DNA from: Methanomassiliicoccus sp. UBA386
Lineage (GTDB): Archaea > Thermoplasmatota > Thermoplasmata > Methanomassiliicoccales > Methanomassiliicoccaceae
Length of the DNA: 11,417 bases
Direction: 5' to 3'
Assembly (NCBI GenBank): GCA_002498285.1
Contig: DAGU01000093.1
Location: 8,720 to 20,136, forward strand
Shown: positions 1 through 5,916 of the stretch, in pieces
How the letters are laid out: each line of letters opens with the position of its first letter
Position numbering within the stretch: the first letter of the stretch is position 1
Notes under the pieces: generated by a model
Told to the model about the DNA's origin: nothing
Databases searched by the model: none
Seen by the model: only the letters and a program-made list of their open reading frames with translations
Position numbers and translations under genes: made by a program

Positions 1-609
1 ACCTACGTGGACAGGGCGGCGGACCTGGACATGGCGGTCCGGCTGTGCTACGACGCCAAGGTGCAGTACCCGGCGGTCTGCAACGCCATGGAGACCCTTT
101 TGGTCCATCGCGAGGTGGCCCCAGGCTTCCTGCCCATGATGGCGAAGAGGTACGCCGAGGCCGGAGTGAAACTGAAGGGCGATGAAGAGGTCCGCGGCAT
201 CATCAGCGCCGAACCGGCGACCGAGGACGACTGGTCTACCGAGTACGGCGATCTGGTGCTCAGCATCCGGACGGTCGGCTCAGTGGACGAGGCGATCGAC
301 CACATAAACCGGTATTCGTCGCACCACACCGACGCCATCGTCACCGCCGATGAGGGAACGGCCAGGCGGTTCCTCGACCTGGTCGACTCCTCCTCGGTCA
401 TGTGGAACGCCTCCACCCGCTTCTCCGACGGCTACCGCTACGGGCTCGGGGCGGAGGTCGGGATATCGACCAACAAGACCCATGCCCGAGGGCCGGTCGG
501 ACTCGAAGGCCTGGTGATCTACAAGTACGTCCTCTCGGGGAACGGGCACATGGTCGGCGACTACTCTGGCAAGAGCGCCCGAAAGTTCACCCACAGGCGG
601 TTGGCATGA
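1..609 (+). CDS. proA: Glutamate-5-semialdehyde (gamma-glutamyl phosphate) reductase, C-terminal part
   Basis: The frame is open from base 1, so the gene starts upstream of the window; about 202 C-terminal residues are visible, roughly half of a normal ProA (about 420 aa). The enzyme reduces gamma-glutamyl phosphate to glutamate-5-semialdehyde with NADPH in cytosolic proline synthesis. The segment opens with YVDRAADLDMAV and carries NAMETLLVHRE, both characteristic of the ProA family. Near the end RFSDGYRYGLGAEVGIST and ARGPVGLEGL match the conserved C-terminal core. The catalytic Cys would lie upstream and cannot be checked. The stop TGA (607-609) overlaps the proB start as ATGA, so the two are translationally coupled and make consecutive pathway enzymes. 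Identity is secure; only the partial extent limits the call. Confidence 0.96.
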   Translation, partial: TYVDRAADLDMAVRLCYDAKVQYPAVCNAMETLLVHREVAPGFLPMMAKRYAEAGVKLKGDEEVRGIISAEPATEDDWSTEYGDLVLSIRTVGSVDEAIDHINRYSSHHTDAIVTADEGTARRFLDLVDSSSVMWNASTRFSDGYRYGLGAEVGISTNKTHARGPVGLEGLVIYKYVLSGNGHMVGDYSGKSARKFTHRRLA

Positions 610-1703
610 GGAAGCTGGATGCCAAACGCGTAGTGGTGAAGATCGGTACCAACACCATCTGCCGCGCCGACGGCACGATCGACCAGGGCTACCTGGAGGA
701 TGTGGCGCGGCAGGTGAGGGAGCTGCATGGGCGGGGAGTGCAGAGCATTGTGGTCACGTCGGGGGCCATCGGCACCGGCTCCGCCGAGATGGGCCTTGAC
801 GGCAAGAACAAGGACGTGGCGATGAAGCAGGCCTGCGCCGCGGTGGGGCAGGCGATCCTCATGATGGCCTGGCGCGATGCCTTCCGCCTTCATGGCATGA
901 CCGTCGGCCAGGTGCTGCTGACCTACGGGGCGTTCTCCAGCCGCGCTCGCTACCTGGACCTGAGAAAGGCCATCGACGAGCTGTTCCGGCTGGGAGCGGT
1001 CCCGATCGTCAACGAGAACGACGTCATAGCGACCGATGAGATAGAGGAGGTCTTCGGCGACAACGACAAGCTGTCGGCCCTGGTGGCCAGCAAGATGGAC
1101 GCCGATCTGCTGATACTCCTCACCGACGTGGACGGCCTGTACGACCGCAACCCGGAGACCGACTCTGATGCCAGGCTCATCCCGACGGTCGATGAGATCA
1201 CCAAGGACATCGAGCGCATGGCCGGCACCAGGAAGAACGAGCGCTCTACCGGCGGCATGCGAACCAAGATCAACGCCGCCAAAGTTGCGATGGAATCAGG
1301 CTGCAGCATGGTCATCGCCAATGGTCACGAGCCAAGTGCCATCGTCAGGATCGTGGACGGAGAGGAGCTGGGGACGCTGTTCACCCCTCACGTCCGATAC
1401 TCCAACCGGGAGAGATGGATCATCTTCGCCTGTCCCCGGGGGAAGCTAAACATCGACGAGGGAGCGGAGAAGGCCATCCGCGAGGGGAAGAGCCTGCTTC
1501 CCTGCGGCATCCTGTCCGTCGAGGGCAGGTTCAAGAAGGGCGAGGTGGTCCGCATCAACGGCATGGCGAAAGGGGTGGTGAACCATTCCTCGAGCGAGAT
1601 CGCCGCCATGGTGGAGGCGTGCCGGCGGGAGAAGGCCGAGGGGCGCCACAACGGCCACGACCGGGCCGTGGTGGAGAGCGAGGACATCGTGCTCCACGAC
1701 TGA
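606..1703 (+). CDS. proB: Glutamate 5-kinase with C-terminal PUA domain
   Basis: This is the first enzyme of proline synthesis, phosphorylating glutamate with ATP. The 365-aa product has the usual length for the bacterial-type enzyme of kinase plus PUA domain. Visible in order: VVVKIGTNTI near the N-terminus, VTSGAIGTGSAEMG (phosphate-binding loop), VNENDVIAT, FGDNDKLSALVASKMDAD, LLTDVDGLYDRNP, STGGMRTKINAAK, then a PUA region over about the last 95 residues (GKLNIDEGAEKAI through KGEVVRI). The start is ATG 606, overlapping the proA stop; the frame stays open further upstream to 402, but that stretch is the shadow of proA. A weak AGGCGG precedes the start, consistent with coupling. The gene converges on the flavodoxin gene with a 9-bp gap and no obvious terminator. 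Confidence 0.97.
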   Translation: MRKLDAKRVVVKIGTNTICRADGTIDQGYLEDVARQVRELHGRGVQSIVVTSGAIGTGSAEMGLDGKNKDVAMKQACAAVGQAILMMAWRDAFRLHGMTVGQVLLTYGAFSSRARYLDLRKAIDELFRLGAVPIVNENDVIATDEIEEVFGDNDKLSALVASKMDADLLILLTDVDGLYDRNPETDSDARLIPTVDEITKDIERMAGTRKNERSTGGMRTKINAAKVAMESGCSMVIANGHEPSAIVRIVDGEELGTLFTPHVRYSNRERWIIFACPRGKLNIDEGAEKAIREGKSLLPCGILSVEGRFKKGEVVRINGMAKGVVNHSSSEIAAMVEACRREKAEGRHNGHDRAVVESEDIVLHD

Positions 1704-1712
1704 GAAGAGGTT

Positions 1713-2240
1713 TCAGGCCAGTTCCCTGGCCCATTCTCTGATCTGCCCCCAGTCGCGGAAGTCGTACGGCTTGGACGTTTCCACGCCCCTGTCCTCCATC
1801 GCGTCCCTCGCCCCTACTTTAGAGAGGAGGAACCTGGTGAACATGCCGTACTTATTGAAGTCCACCTCTCCGCCGAACATGCCCGTGGTCGTCGGCGTGA
1901 GGCCGTACGAGGCCGCCACGTCCTCGAGGTACATCTTGCGGGCGGCCTCGATCTTCCCCTCGAACAGGATGTCGCTGCAGCATACGAACATCGCCACCTT
2001 CTTTTCGGCCAGGGCTTCGGCGTTCTTGCGCAGGAACTCCTGTGCGGGCTTGGTCCACTTCCCGATGAACACTGGGCTTCCGATGACCACCAGATCGTAG
2101 CGGCCCAGTTCGATCCGGACGCGCTCACGCAGGTCGGTGACGTCGACGTCGTGGCCGTCGCTCCGCATCTCCGACGCGATGGCGTCGGCCACCTTGACCG
2201 TGCTGCCATACCTGGTGCCGAAGGCGACCAGCACCTTCAT
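1713..2240 (-). CDS. Flavodoxin domain protein (HemG/Flavodoxin_5-like)
   Basis: A 175-aa cytosolic protein expected to bind FMN and shuttle electrons. The N-terminus MKVLVAFGTRYGSTVKVADA has the beta strand plus phosphate loop typical of flavodoxins (GTRYGST, residues 8-14). LVVIGSPVFIGKW (about 50-62) fits the isoalloxazine-binding loop, and VAMFVCCSD (82-90) is the next strand. Length and layout resemble the HemG-like menaquinone-dependent protoporphyrinogen oxidase group (flavodoxin domain PF12724), but the exact substrate cannot be read from sequence. The start ATG 2240 overlaps the TGA of the upstream membrane-protein gene (ATGA), with a GGGGG-type ribosome site. The frame stays open upstream to 2702, but that stretch is the shadow of the membrane-protein gene. 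The pairing suggests a membrane-associated redox role (inference). Confidence 0.9.
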   Translation of the reverse strand: MKVLVAFGTRYGSTVKVADAIASEMRSDGHDVDVTDLRERVRIELGRYDLVVIGSPVFIGKWTKPAQEFLRKNAEALAEKKVAMFVCCSDILFEGKIEAARKMYLEDVAASYGLTPTTTGMFGGEVDFNKYGMFTRFLLSKVGARDAMEDRGVETSKPYDFRDWGQIREWARELA

Positions 2241-2650
2241 GCCGCCGCCCCCTTGGCCTGCTTCGAGCGGTAGCTGGCGATCATCAGGTAGATGATGAAG
2301 ATCGCCGGCAGGACCATGCCCATTACGGCGGTGCACTGTACGGCCGCCATGGCCCAGGCGTCGTAGATGATGGTGACGGCGCTGAGCGCGATCGTTCCGT
2401 ACACTCCCCACGACCTTCCTGCCAGCAGGCCGATCGCGGTCACGATGCCGAACGCCCCCAGCAGGAAGAAGGGTATGGCGAGGGGTAGCAGGGGATCCGT
2501 TACGGGGTTCTCCAGCAGGGTGGTCAACTGAGCTTCCATGTCGCTGCCAAGCACTCCAATGGTCCCGAGGCCGAAGTAGAGGCGCAGCGCCGACTGCGCC
2601 ATGGCCATCAGGGCCACGACGGTCATTCCCAGGTTTCTCTTGTGCTTCAT
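2237..2650 (-). CDS. Small four-helix membrane protein, unknown function
   Basis: A 137-aa hydrophobic protein with a basic N-terminus (MKHKRN) and four predicted membrane segments at about residues 8-31, 54-77, 82-104 and 107-128, ending in a positively charged tail (SYRSKQAKG). I see no catalytic motif and do not recognise the family. A single Cys sits in the loop AAVQCTAVMG. I chose ATG 2650 because AAGGTG lies 6 nt upstream, a good match to the archaeal ribosome-binding site; a GTG at 2659 would add three residues. Its stop overlaps the flavodoxin start, so the two are translated together, and a membrane partner for the flavodoxin is plausible. The 143 bp between this gene and the upstream regulator could hold a promoter, but no clear TATA box is visible. 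Confidence 0.8.
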   Translation of the reverse strand: MKHKRNLGMTVVALMAMAQSALRLYFGLGTIGVLGSDMEAQLTTLLENPVTDPLLPLAIPFFLLGAFGIVTAIGLLAGRSWGVYGTIALSAVTIIYDAWAMAAVQCTAVMGMVLPAIFIIYLMIASYRSKQAKGAAA

Positions 2651-2793
2651 TTCTTGCACCTTGAACAGGAAGAGGTCCTCGCCGCTCTTCTTTTTCCGTC
2701 AAGAGGGGGATTGAAAAGGTGCACTTCGAACGCCCGTTCCGTCACTTTTTTCATGCGATCCCGCCATAATCGGGATATCGAGGTCATGGCCAG
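2651..2793. other. Intergenic region with hairpin and repeated GTCACTTT
   Basis: This gap lies upstream of the membrane-protein/flavodoxin pair and downstream of the regulator, both on the minus strand. It holds a 6-bp inverted repeat, ATCCCG and CGGGAT, at 2758-2776 with a 7-nt loop. It also holds GTCACTTT at 2741, repeated at 2793-2800 over the regulator's stop codon (52 bp start to start). The hairpin is not followed by a U-tract in either direction, so it does not look like a standard terminator. No convincing TATA box was found for the downstream pair. Confidence 0.4.
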
Positions 2794-3702
2794 TCACTTT
2801 GGCGTTTTTCCTTGCATCGGCGGGGTCATGGCTCTCGCCCCTTCGTAGTACCGGGCGTCCAAGATCAGATTTGGGCAGACCTCCTCGAACGTGCCGCTCT
2901 TCTCCAGGTCGGCGATGGTCTCGTTTAGATCGCCGATGCTGGGGGACCAGAACACCACGATGAACTGCTCCGGGCGGTCTCCGAAGTTATAGGTGATGAG
3001 CTCCCGTAGCGCTAGCTGCTTGATCATGGCCAGGGCGGCCTTCTCTTTGTCCTGTCCGCCTTTCATGGTGAGGTGGAGAGCCGCGTACAGGTCTGAGGTG
3101 CGGTTGAGGTAGAGCTCCAGGGAGAAATGCACCAGCATCTCGCGGTTCAGCCGGTCGATGTGCCTGCGTACAGTCCTGGGAGCGACTCCCAGTTCCTCGG
3201 CCAGTTCGGTCACCGACCTACGCGAGTCCTTGTTCAAGGCTCTTACGAGCTTCACGTCCATGGGATATATCACCGGCTCGTTCCCCGGCGGGGGGAGGGG
3301 GAACTGCACCACACCGATCTCGGGGCAGGATAACTGCGCTGTCCGGGTCACCGACGATACGAACTCGCCGATACGGTTGGGGTCCTGGACCACCCCGGTC
3401 AGGTACAGGTATTTGCCCGTGGCGACCATGGCCATGTCCATGCCCGTCACCTTCTTCAATTCCTCCAGCACCTTGTTCACGGAGGGCGCTCCGGACCGGC
3501 CGTGGACCATCAGCCATATCCCCCTCACTGCCAGTATGGAGAATGCGGCGTTGAGGTTGGTCAGTGTTCCCGATGTCATCAGGGCCTGCACGCGGCGATG
3601 CACGTTCTGTACGCTGGTGTCCAGGGCCTTGGCCAGTTCCGAGTAGGGAGTTCGGGAGTTGTACACCAGCAGGCGGCACAGCGCCACATCGGTCTCGTCC
3701 AT
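2794..3702 (-). CDS. Lrp/AsnC-like transcriptional regulator with two winged HTH domains
   Basis: A roughly 302-aa DNA-binding protein. An AsnC/Lrp-type helix-turn-helix lies at residues 1-45 (MDETDVALCRLL, SELAKALDTSVQNVHRRVQAL). A second lies at about 148-192 (DVKLVRALNKDSRRSV, LAEELGVAPRTVRRHIDRL). Each is followed by a region that could form an alpha/beta sensor-like fold (about 55-140 and 193-290). Two HTH units in one chain is an arrangement seen in archaeal regulators. ATG 3702 gives the canonical Lrp opening; a GTG at 3723 would add seven residues and neither has a Shine-Dalgarno. A TATA-like CCTATAAC (3742-3749, minus strand) lies upstream. The gene is divergent from the mercury-methylation cluster and shares its promoter region, so it may regulate that cluster, itself or the downstream flavodoxin pair (inference). 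Only one Cys (C126) is present, so thiol-based metal sensing is not obvious. Confidence 0.85.
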   Translation of the reverse strand: MDETDVALCRLLVYNSRTPYSELAKALDTSVQNVHRRVQALMTSGTLTNLNAAFSILAVRGIWLMVHGRSGAPSVNKVLEELKKVTGMDMAMVATGKYLYLTGVVQDPNRIGEFVSSVTRTAQLSCPEIGVVQFPLPPPGNEPVIYPMDVKLVRALNKDSRRSVTELAEELGVAPRTVRRHIDRLNREMLVHFSLELYLNRTSDLYAALHLTMKGGQDKEKAALAMIKQLALRELITYNFGDRPEQFIVVFWSPSIGDLNETIADLEKSGTFEEVCPNLILDARYYEGARAMTPPMQGKTPK

Positions 3703-3741
3703 TGCTGGAGAAAAAGCGTCCACGCGTAAATCATTTGGTGC

Positions 3742-3749
3742 GTTATAGG
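3742..3749 (-). promoter_or_regulatory. TATA-like box for the Lrp-like regulator
   Basis: Read on the minus strand this is CCTATAAC. It predicts a transcription start around 3719-3721, giving an 18-nt or so leader before ATG 3702. It lies directly beside the tandem 9-bp repeats. The weaker alternative TTATACTAT (3772-3780, minus strand) would give a longer leader. Confidence 0.45.
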
Positions 3750-3776
3750 CAGAATAATCAGAAAAATCAGAATAGT
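3750..3776 (+). repeat. Three tandem 9-bp repeats between divergent promoters (candidate operator)
   Basis: The sequence reads as three contiguous 9-mers: CAGAATAAT, CAGAAAAAT and CAGAATAGT (consensus CAGAAWART-like). They fill the space between the TATA-like element of the regulator (3742-3749, minus) and that of hgcC (3776-3780, plus), overlapping the latter by one base. The stretch is strikingly AT-rich in GC-rich surroundings. The position would let a bound protein block or aid TBP/TFB at either promoter. An operator role is inferred; the repeats themselves are read directly. Confidence 0.6.
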
Positions 3777-3781
3777 ATAAC
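3774..3781 (+). promoter_or_regulatory. TATA-like box for the hgcC-hgcA-hgcB operon
   Basis: AGTATAAC lies with its TATAA core about 31 bp before the hgcC ATG at 3809. This predicts a very short leader, in line with the absence of a Shine-Dalgarno before that ATG. The A-rich repeats immediately upstream would occupy the TFB-recognition position. Confidence 0.55.
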
Positions 3782-3808
3782 TACCCCAATGCACATCAAA
3801 CAATCATC

Positions 3809-4075
3809 ATGAGCGGTAAAACGACCAAGGGCTGTTGCCCTCGCGAAGAGCTCAAGGTGGAGGCCATCGTAAGCGTGGACGAGCGGGGCCAGATGGTCCT
3901 CCCGAAGGACATCAGGGGAAAGCTCGATCTGCAAGCGGGGGAGAAGCTTGCCGTGGTGACCAAGGAGCGGGACGGCAAGGTATGCTGCATCTATCTCTTC
4001 AAGACCGACGAGCTCTTGGACATGGTCAGGGACCGGCTCGGCCCACTGCTCTCCGATGCCGTGGAAGGGAGGTGA
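3809..4075 (+). CDS. hgcC: HgcAB-associated AbrB/SpoVT-like protein
   Basis: An 88-aa protein with a swapped-hairpin AbrB-type DNA-binding domain at about residues 17-53: EAIVSVDERGQMVLPKDI, then IRGKLDLQAGEKLAVV. This fold is used by AbrB, MazE and SpoVT regulators. The C-terminal extension KTDELLDMVRDRLGPLL, together with its place next to hgcA, matches a small protein family that accompanies hgcAB in methanogens and is named HgcAB-associated protein in annotations; the symbol is from memory. Cysteine pairs occur at 9-10 and 59-60, which could bind thiophilic metal (inference). The stop TGA lies inside the sequence GGGAGGTGA, so the 3' end doubles as a ribosome site for hgcA. It may act as transcription factor or as an accessory protein; DNA binding cannot be proved from sequence. 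Confidence 0.82.
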   Translation: MSGKTTKGCCPREELKVEAIVSVDERGQMVLPKDIRGKLDLQAGEKLAVVTKERDGKVCCIYLFKTDELLDMVRDRLGPLLSDAVEGR

Positions 4076-5051
4076 CGGCACGAACGATCTCCTGACCACC
4101 ACATCAGCGCTGTCCTCCCGAGACCGACGGGACCATCTGCTCGCCCGCCTGGGCCATCGCAGGATGGAGCACCGTGTCATGCCCGGCCTGTACCGCCTCG
4201 GCAACCCGGACCGCTCTTCGCCGGTGTTCGTGAGCGCCAACTATACGCTCAGCTTCGACGCGCTCCGCTCCGCTCTTCAGGACGTCGACGCATACATCCT
4301 GGTGCTCGACACCAAGGGCATAAACGTATGGTGCGCCGCTGGCAAGGGGACCTTCGGGACCGACGAGCTGGTCGACCGCATCGAGGCGACCTCCCTGGTC
4401 GAGCACGTCGACCATCGCCGCCTGATCCTGCCACAGCTCGGGGCGCCGGGGGTGTCGGCCCACGAGGTCAAGGCCAGAACTGGTTTCTCAGTGGAATACG
4501 GCCCTGTCCGAGCGGCCGACCTGCCCGAGTACCTCAGCGCCGGCGCCACCGAGGAGATGCGTCGGGTGACGTTCCCGCTCCGGGACCGCGCCGTCCTCAT
4601 CCCGGTCGAACTGAGGAACGTCGCGTTCGAGATCGTAGCGGCGTTCGCCGTACTGTTCATCCTCGGGGGGCTCGTTCCAGCGATGATCGCCCTGACCGCC
4701 GTACTGGCCGGCGCGGCCCTATTCCCCATTTTGCTGCCCGTTCTGCCGACCAACGACTTCACCTCCAAGGGCATGCTGCTGGGCGCGGCGGTGTCGGTCC
4801 CATTCGCCCTGTACTACTTGACGACCGGGGCCGGCTGGACCCGCATCGTCTACGCGACGGGCACGGTCCTGCTCATGGTCGCGGTGGTCGGCTACCTTGC
4901 CCTCAACTTCACCGGCTGTTCGACGTATGCTTCCCGAACTGGAGTTAAGGGAGAGATCTTCCGCTACATCCCGACGCTGGCGGCGATGGCCGTCATGGGG
5001 CTGGCCACGATAGTCGTTTCAGTGGCCGGTTCGATCCTGGGGTGGTTCTAA
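4056..5051 (+). CDS. hgcA: Mercury methylation corrinoid protein HgcA
   Basis: HgcA transfers a methyl group from a protein-bound corrinoid to Hg(II), making methylmercury. The diagnostic cap-helix motif is intact: INVWCAAGKGTFGTDEL, with Cys93 expected to be the lower-axial cobalt ligand. Around it VFVSANYTLSFDALRSAL and YILVLDTKG match the corrinoid domain (residues about 45-185), related to the CO dehydrogenase/acetyl-CoA synthase gamma subunit. Five hydrophobic segments follow at about 188-205, 207-230, 238-255, 262-284 and 307-328. The late NFTGCSTYASRTGVKGE block is also family-typical. Length of 331 aa is normal. The start is uncertain: ATG 4056 lies inside hgcC with no ribosome site. 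The excellent GGGAGGTGA at 4067-4075 is followed only by ACG 4080 or CTG 4092 in frame. ATG 4164 would remove family-conserved residues. The stop overlaps hgcB (TAATG). Confidence 0.96.
   Translation: MPWKGGDGTNDLLTTTSALSSRDRRDHLLARLGHRRMEHRVMPGLYRLGNPDRSSPVFVSANYTLSFDALRSALQDVDAYILVLDTKGINVWCAAGKGTFGTDELVDRIEATSLVEHVDHRRLILPQLGAPGVSAHEVKARTGFSVEYGPVRAADLPEYLSAGATEEMRRVTFPLRDRAVLIPVELRNVAFEIVAAFAVLFILGGLVPAMIALTAVLAGAALFPILLPVLPTNDFTSKGMLLGAAVSVPFALYYLTTGAGWTRIVYATGTVLLMVAVVGYLALNFTGCSTYASRTGVKGEIFRYIPTLAAMAVMGLATIVVSVAGSILGWF
4067..4075 (+). promoter_or_regulatory. Strong Shine-Dalgarno without a canonical start codon after it
   Basis: GGGAGGTGA is nearly complementary to the archaeal 16S rRNA 3' end and includes the hgcC stop TGA. 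In the hgcA frame the next codons hold no ATG, GTG or TTG until ATG 4164. ACG 4080 (7 nt after the GGAGG core) and CTG 4092 are the only near-cognate starts close by. It could instead promote re-initiation at ATG 4056, just upstream. Confidence 0.6.
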
Positions 5052-5362
5052 TGATCGATATGCCGATGATAGCAACGGGGCAGGAGAGCGCCAACAAGAT
5101 CAACACCCTGAGGTTCTTTCCGGGCCGGTGCGTACGGTGCGGGAGGTGCTGGGAAGTATGCCCCCATGGAGTGTTCGCTCCTTCAGAGAAGAAGGCTCGT
5201 ATGGCCGCTCCCGAAAGATGCATGGAATGCGGCGCCTGCCAGCGCAACTGCCCCGCCGGGGCGATCTCGGTCGACGCCGGAGTGGGATGCGCCAGCGCCA
5301 TGATCAAGGCCGCTCTCACCGGCTCCAAGGAAGTGACCTGCGGGCCCGAATGCTGCCGCTGA
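5051..5362 (+). CDS. hgcB: Mercury methylation ferredoxin HgcB
   Basis: A 103-aa 2[4Fe-4S] ferredoxin thought to reduce the HgcA corrinoid to Co(I) and possibly to handle Hg(II). Cluster 1 ligands are in RCVRCGRCWEVCPHGVF (C27, C30, C33, C37). Cluster 2 ligands are in RCMECGACQRNCPAGAI (C57, C60, C63, C67). HgcB hallmarks outside the clusters are GVGCASAMI (C80) and a Cys-rich tail, CGPECCR (C97, C101, C102), where typical HgcB proteins carry a Cys pair. ATG 5051 overlaps the hgcA stop as TAATG and has GGGGTGG 5 nt upstream; a GTG at 5042 and an ATG at 5060 are alternatives. Size and position directly after hgcA are as expected for the family, so the pair looks complete and functional. Confidence 0.96.
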   Translation: MIDMPMIATGQESANKINTLRFFPGRCVRCGRCWEVCPHGVFAPSEKKARMAAPERCMECGACQRNCPAGAISVDAGVGCASAMIKAALTGSKEVTCGPECCR

Positions 5363-5374
5363 GCGGTCGAACCA

Positions 5375-5380
5375 TTTATA
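5375..5380 (+). promoter_or_regulatory. TATA box for the 5406 membrane-protein gene
   Basis: TTTATA is centred about 28 bp before ATG 5406 and only 13 bp after the hgcB stop. The spacing predicts a leaderless or nearly leaderless transcript, so this gene is probably transcribed separately from hgcCAB. Confidence 0.6.
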
Positions 5381-5405
5381 CGCCATCCGTTCAAATCGAA
5401 GGAGC

Positions 5406-5825
5406 ATGGCCGCCGTTTCTGTCGCCAGCTATGCCATCCTAGGCATGCAGGCGGCGATGCTCCTGACCATGCTGTACGGGGTGCACCTCGCTAGGGCGAG
5501 GAGGCGTATGCGGCGCCACGGCGCGGTCATGACGGGCCTGGCCGTCCTGAACGTCGCGACCGTGGCGGCGGTCATGGCGCCGACCTTCTACGGCCTGGAC
5601 CCCGCCCCCGGCCCTTCGTCGCCATCCATCATCCTGGTCCACCACTACCTTGGCCTAATGGCCCTGGCCATCACGGCGGTGGTCGCTTTCCCATGGGCTC
5701 TCAGGGGAGCGAACGAGGGCAACTGTCCCGGCGCTGGTCGCCGGGGGCGGCTCATCATGCGCGCCACCTTCGCGATTTGGGTCGCATCGCTCCTCCTGGG
5801 CATCGGAGCCTTCTTCTCCCTGTGA
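5406..5825 (+). CDS. Small four-helix membrane protein, possibly DUF420-like
   Basis: A 139-aa integral membrane protein with segments at about residues 8-29, 41-62, 75-98 and 119-138. Histidines lie near the membrane face: H27 (YGVHLARAR), H38 (RMRRHGAVMTG) and the pair H79-H80 (ILVHHYLGLM). The layout, including a basic R-rich loop then His then a helix, faintly recalls DUF420/YozB-like or cytochrome b561-like proteins, so heme or metal binding is conceivable; I cannot confirm the family. The start ATG 5406 fits the TATA box at 5375; GGAG ends 1 nt before it, too close to serve as a normal ribosome site. It follows hgcB by 43 bp on the same strand. A link to mercury or electron transfer is suggested only by proximity. 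Confidence 0.78.
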   Translation: MAAVSVASYAILGMQAAMLLTMLYGVHLARARRRMRRHGAVMTGLAVLNVATVAAVMAPTFYGLDPAPGPSSPSIILVHHYLGLMALAITAVVAFPWALRGANEGNCPGAGRRGRLIMRATFAIWVASLLLGIGAFFSL

Positions 5826-5888
5826 ACCTGCCTCCATATGCCACCGTCACGTCGTCCAGCAGGCGCCATGCAACGCGCCCCTGAAATG

Positions 5889-5895
5889 TAAATAT
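5889..5895 (+). promoter_or_regulatory. TATA box for the thiL operon
   Basis: TAAATAT is centred 25 bp before ATG 5917, the classical archaeal distance for a leaderless transcript. The gap 5826-5916 holds no other recognisable element. Confidence 0.6.
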
Positions 5896-5916
5896 GGACG
5901 GCGCGATAGCAGGGGC

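Noticed and set aside
402..605. N-terminal extension of the proB frame
   Set aside because: It overlaps conserved proA coding sequence, and ATG 606 gives the normal glutamate kinase start with an ATGA overlap.
2241..2702. N-terminal extension of the flavodoxin frame, making a 329-aa protein
   Set aside because: The added part is low-complexity shadow of the membrane-protein gene in another frame; the flavodoxin fold begins exactly at ATG 2240.
2758..2776. Possible transcription terminator after the regulator gene
   Set aside because: The hairpin has only 6 bp and is not followed by a U-tract on either strand.
4072..4095. Mini frame GTG ACG ... TGA between hgcC and hgcA
   Set aside because: Seven codons only; it most likely reflects the ribosome site sequence, although it touches the CTG 4092 alternative start.
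3767..4240. 157-aa reverse-strand frame across hgcC and the hgcA start
   Set aside because: It runs through the shared promoter region and opposite hgcC, with no recognisable domain.
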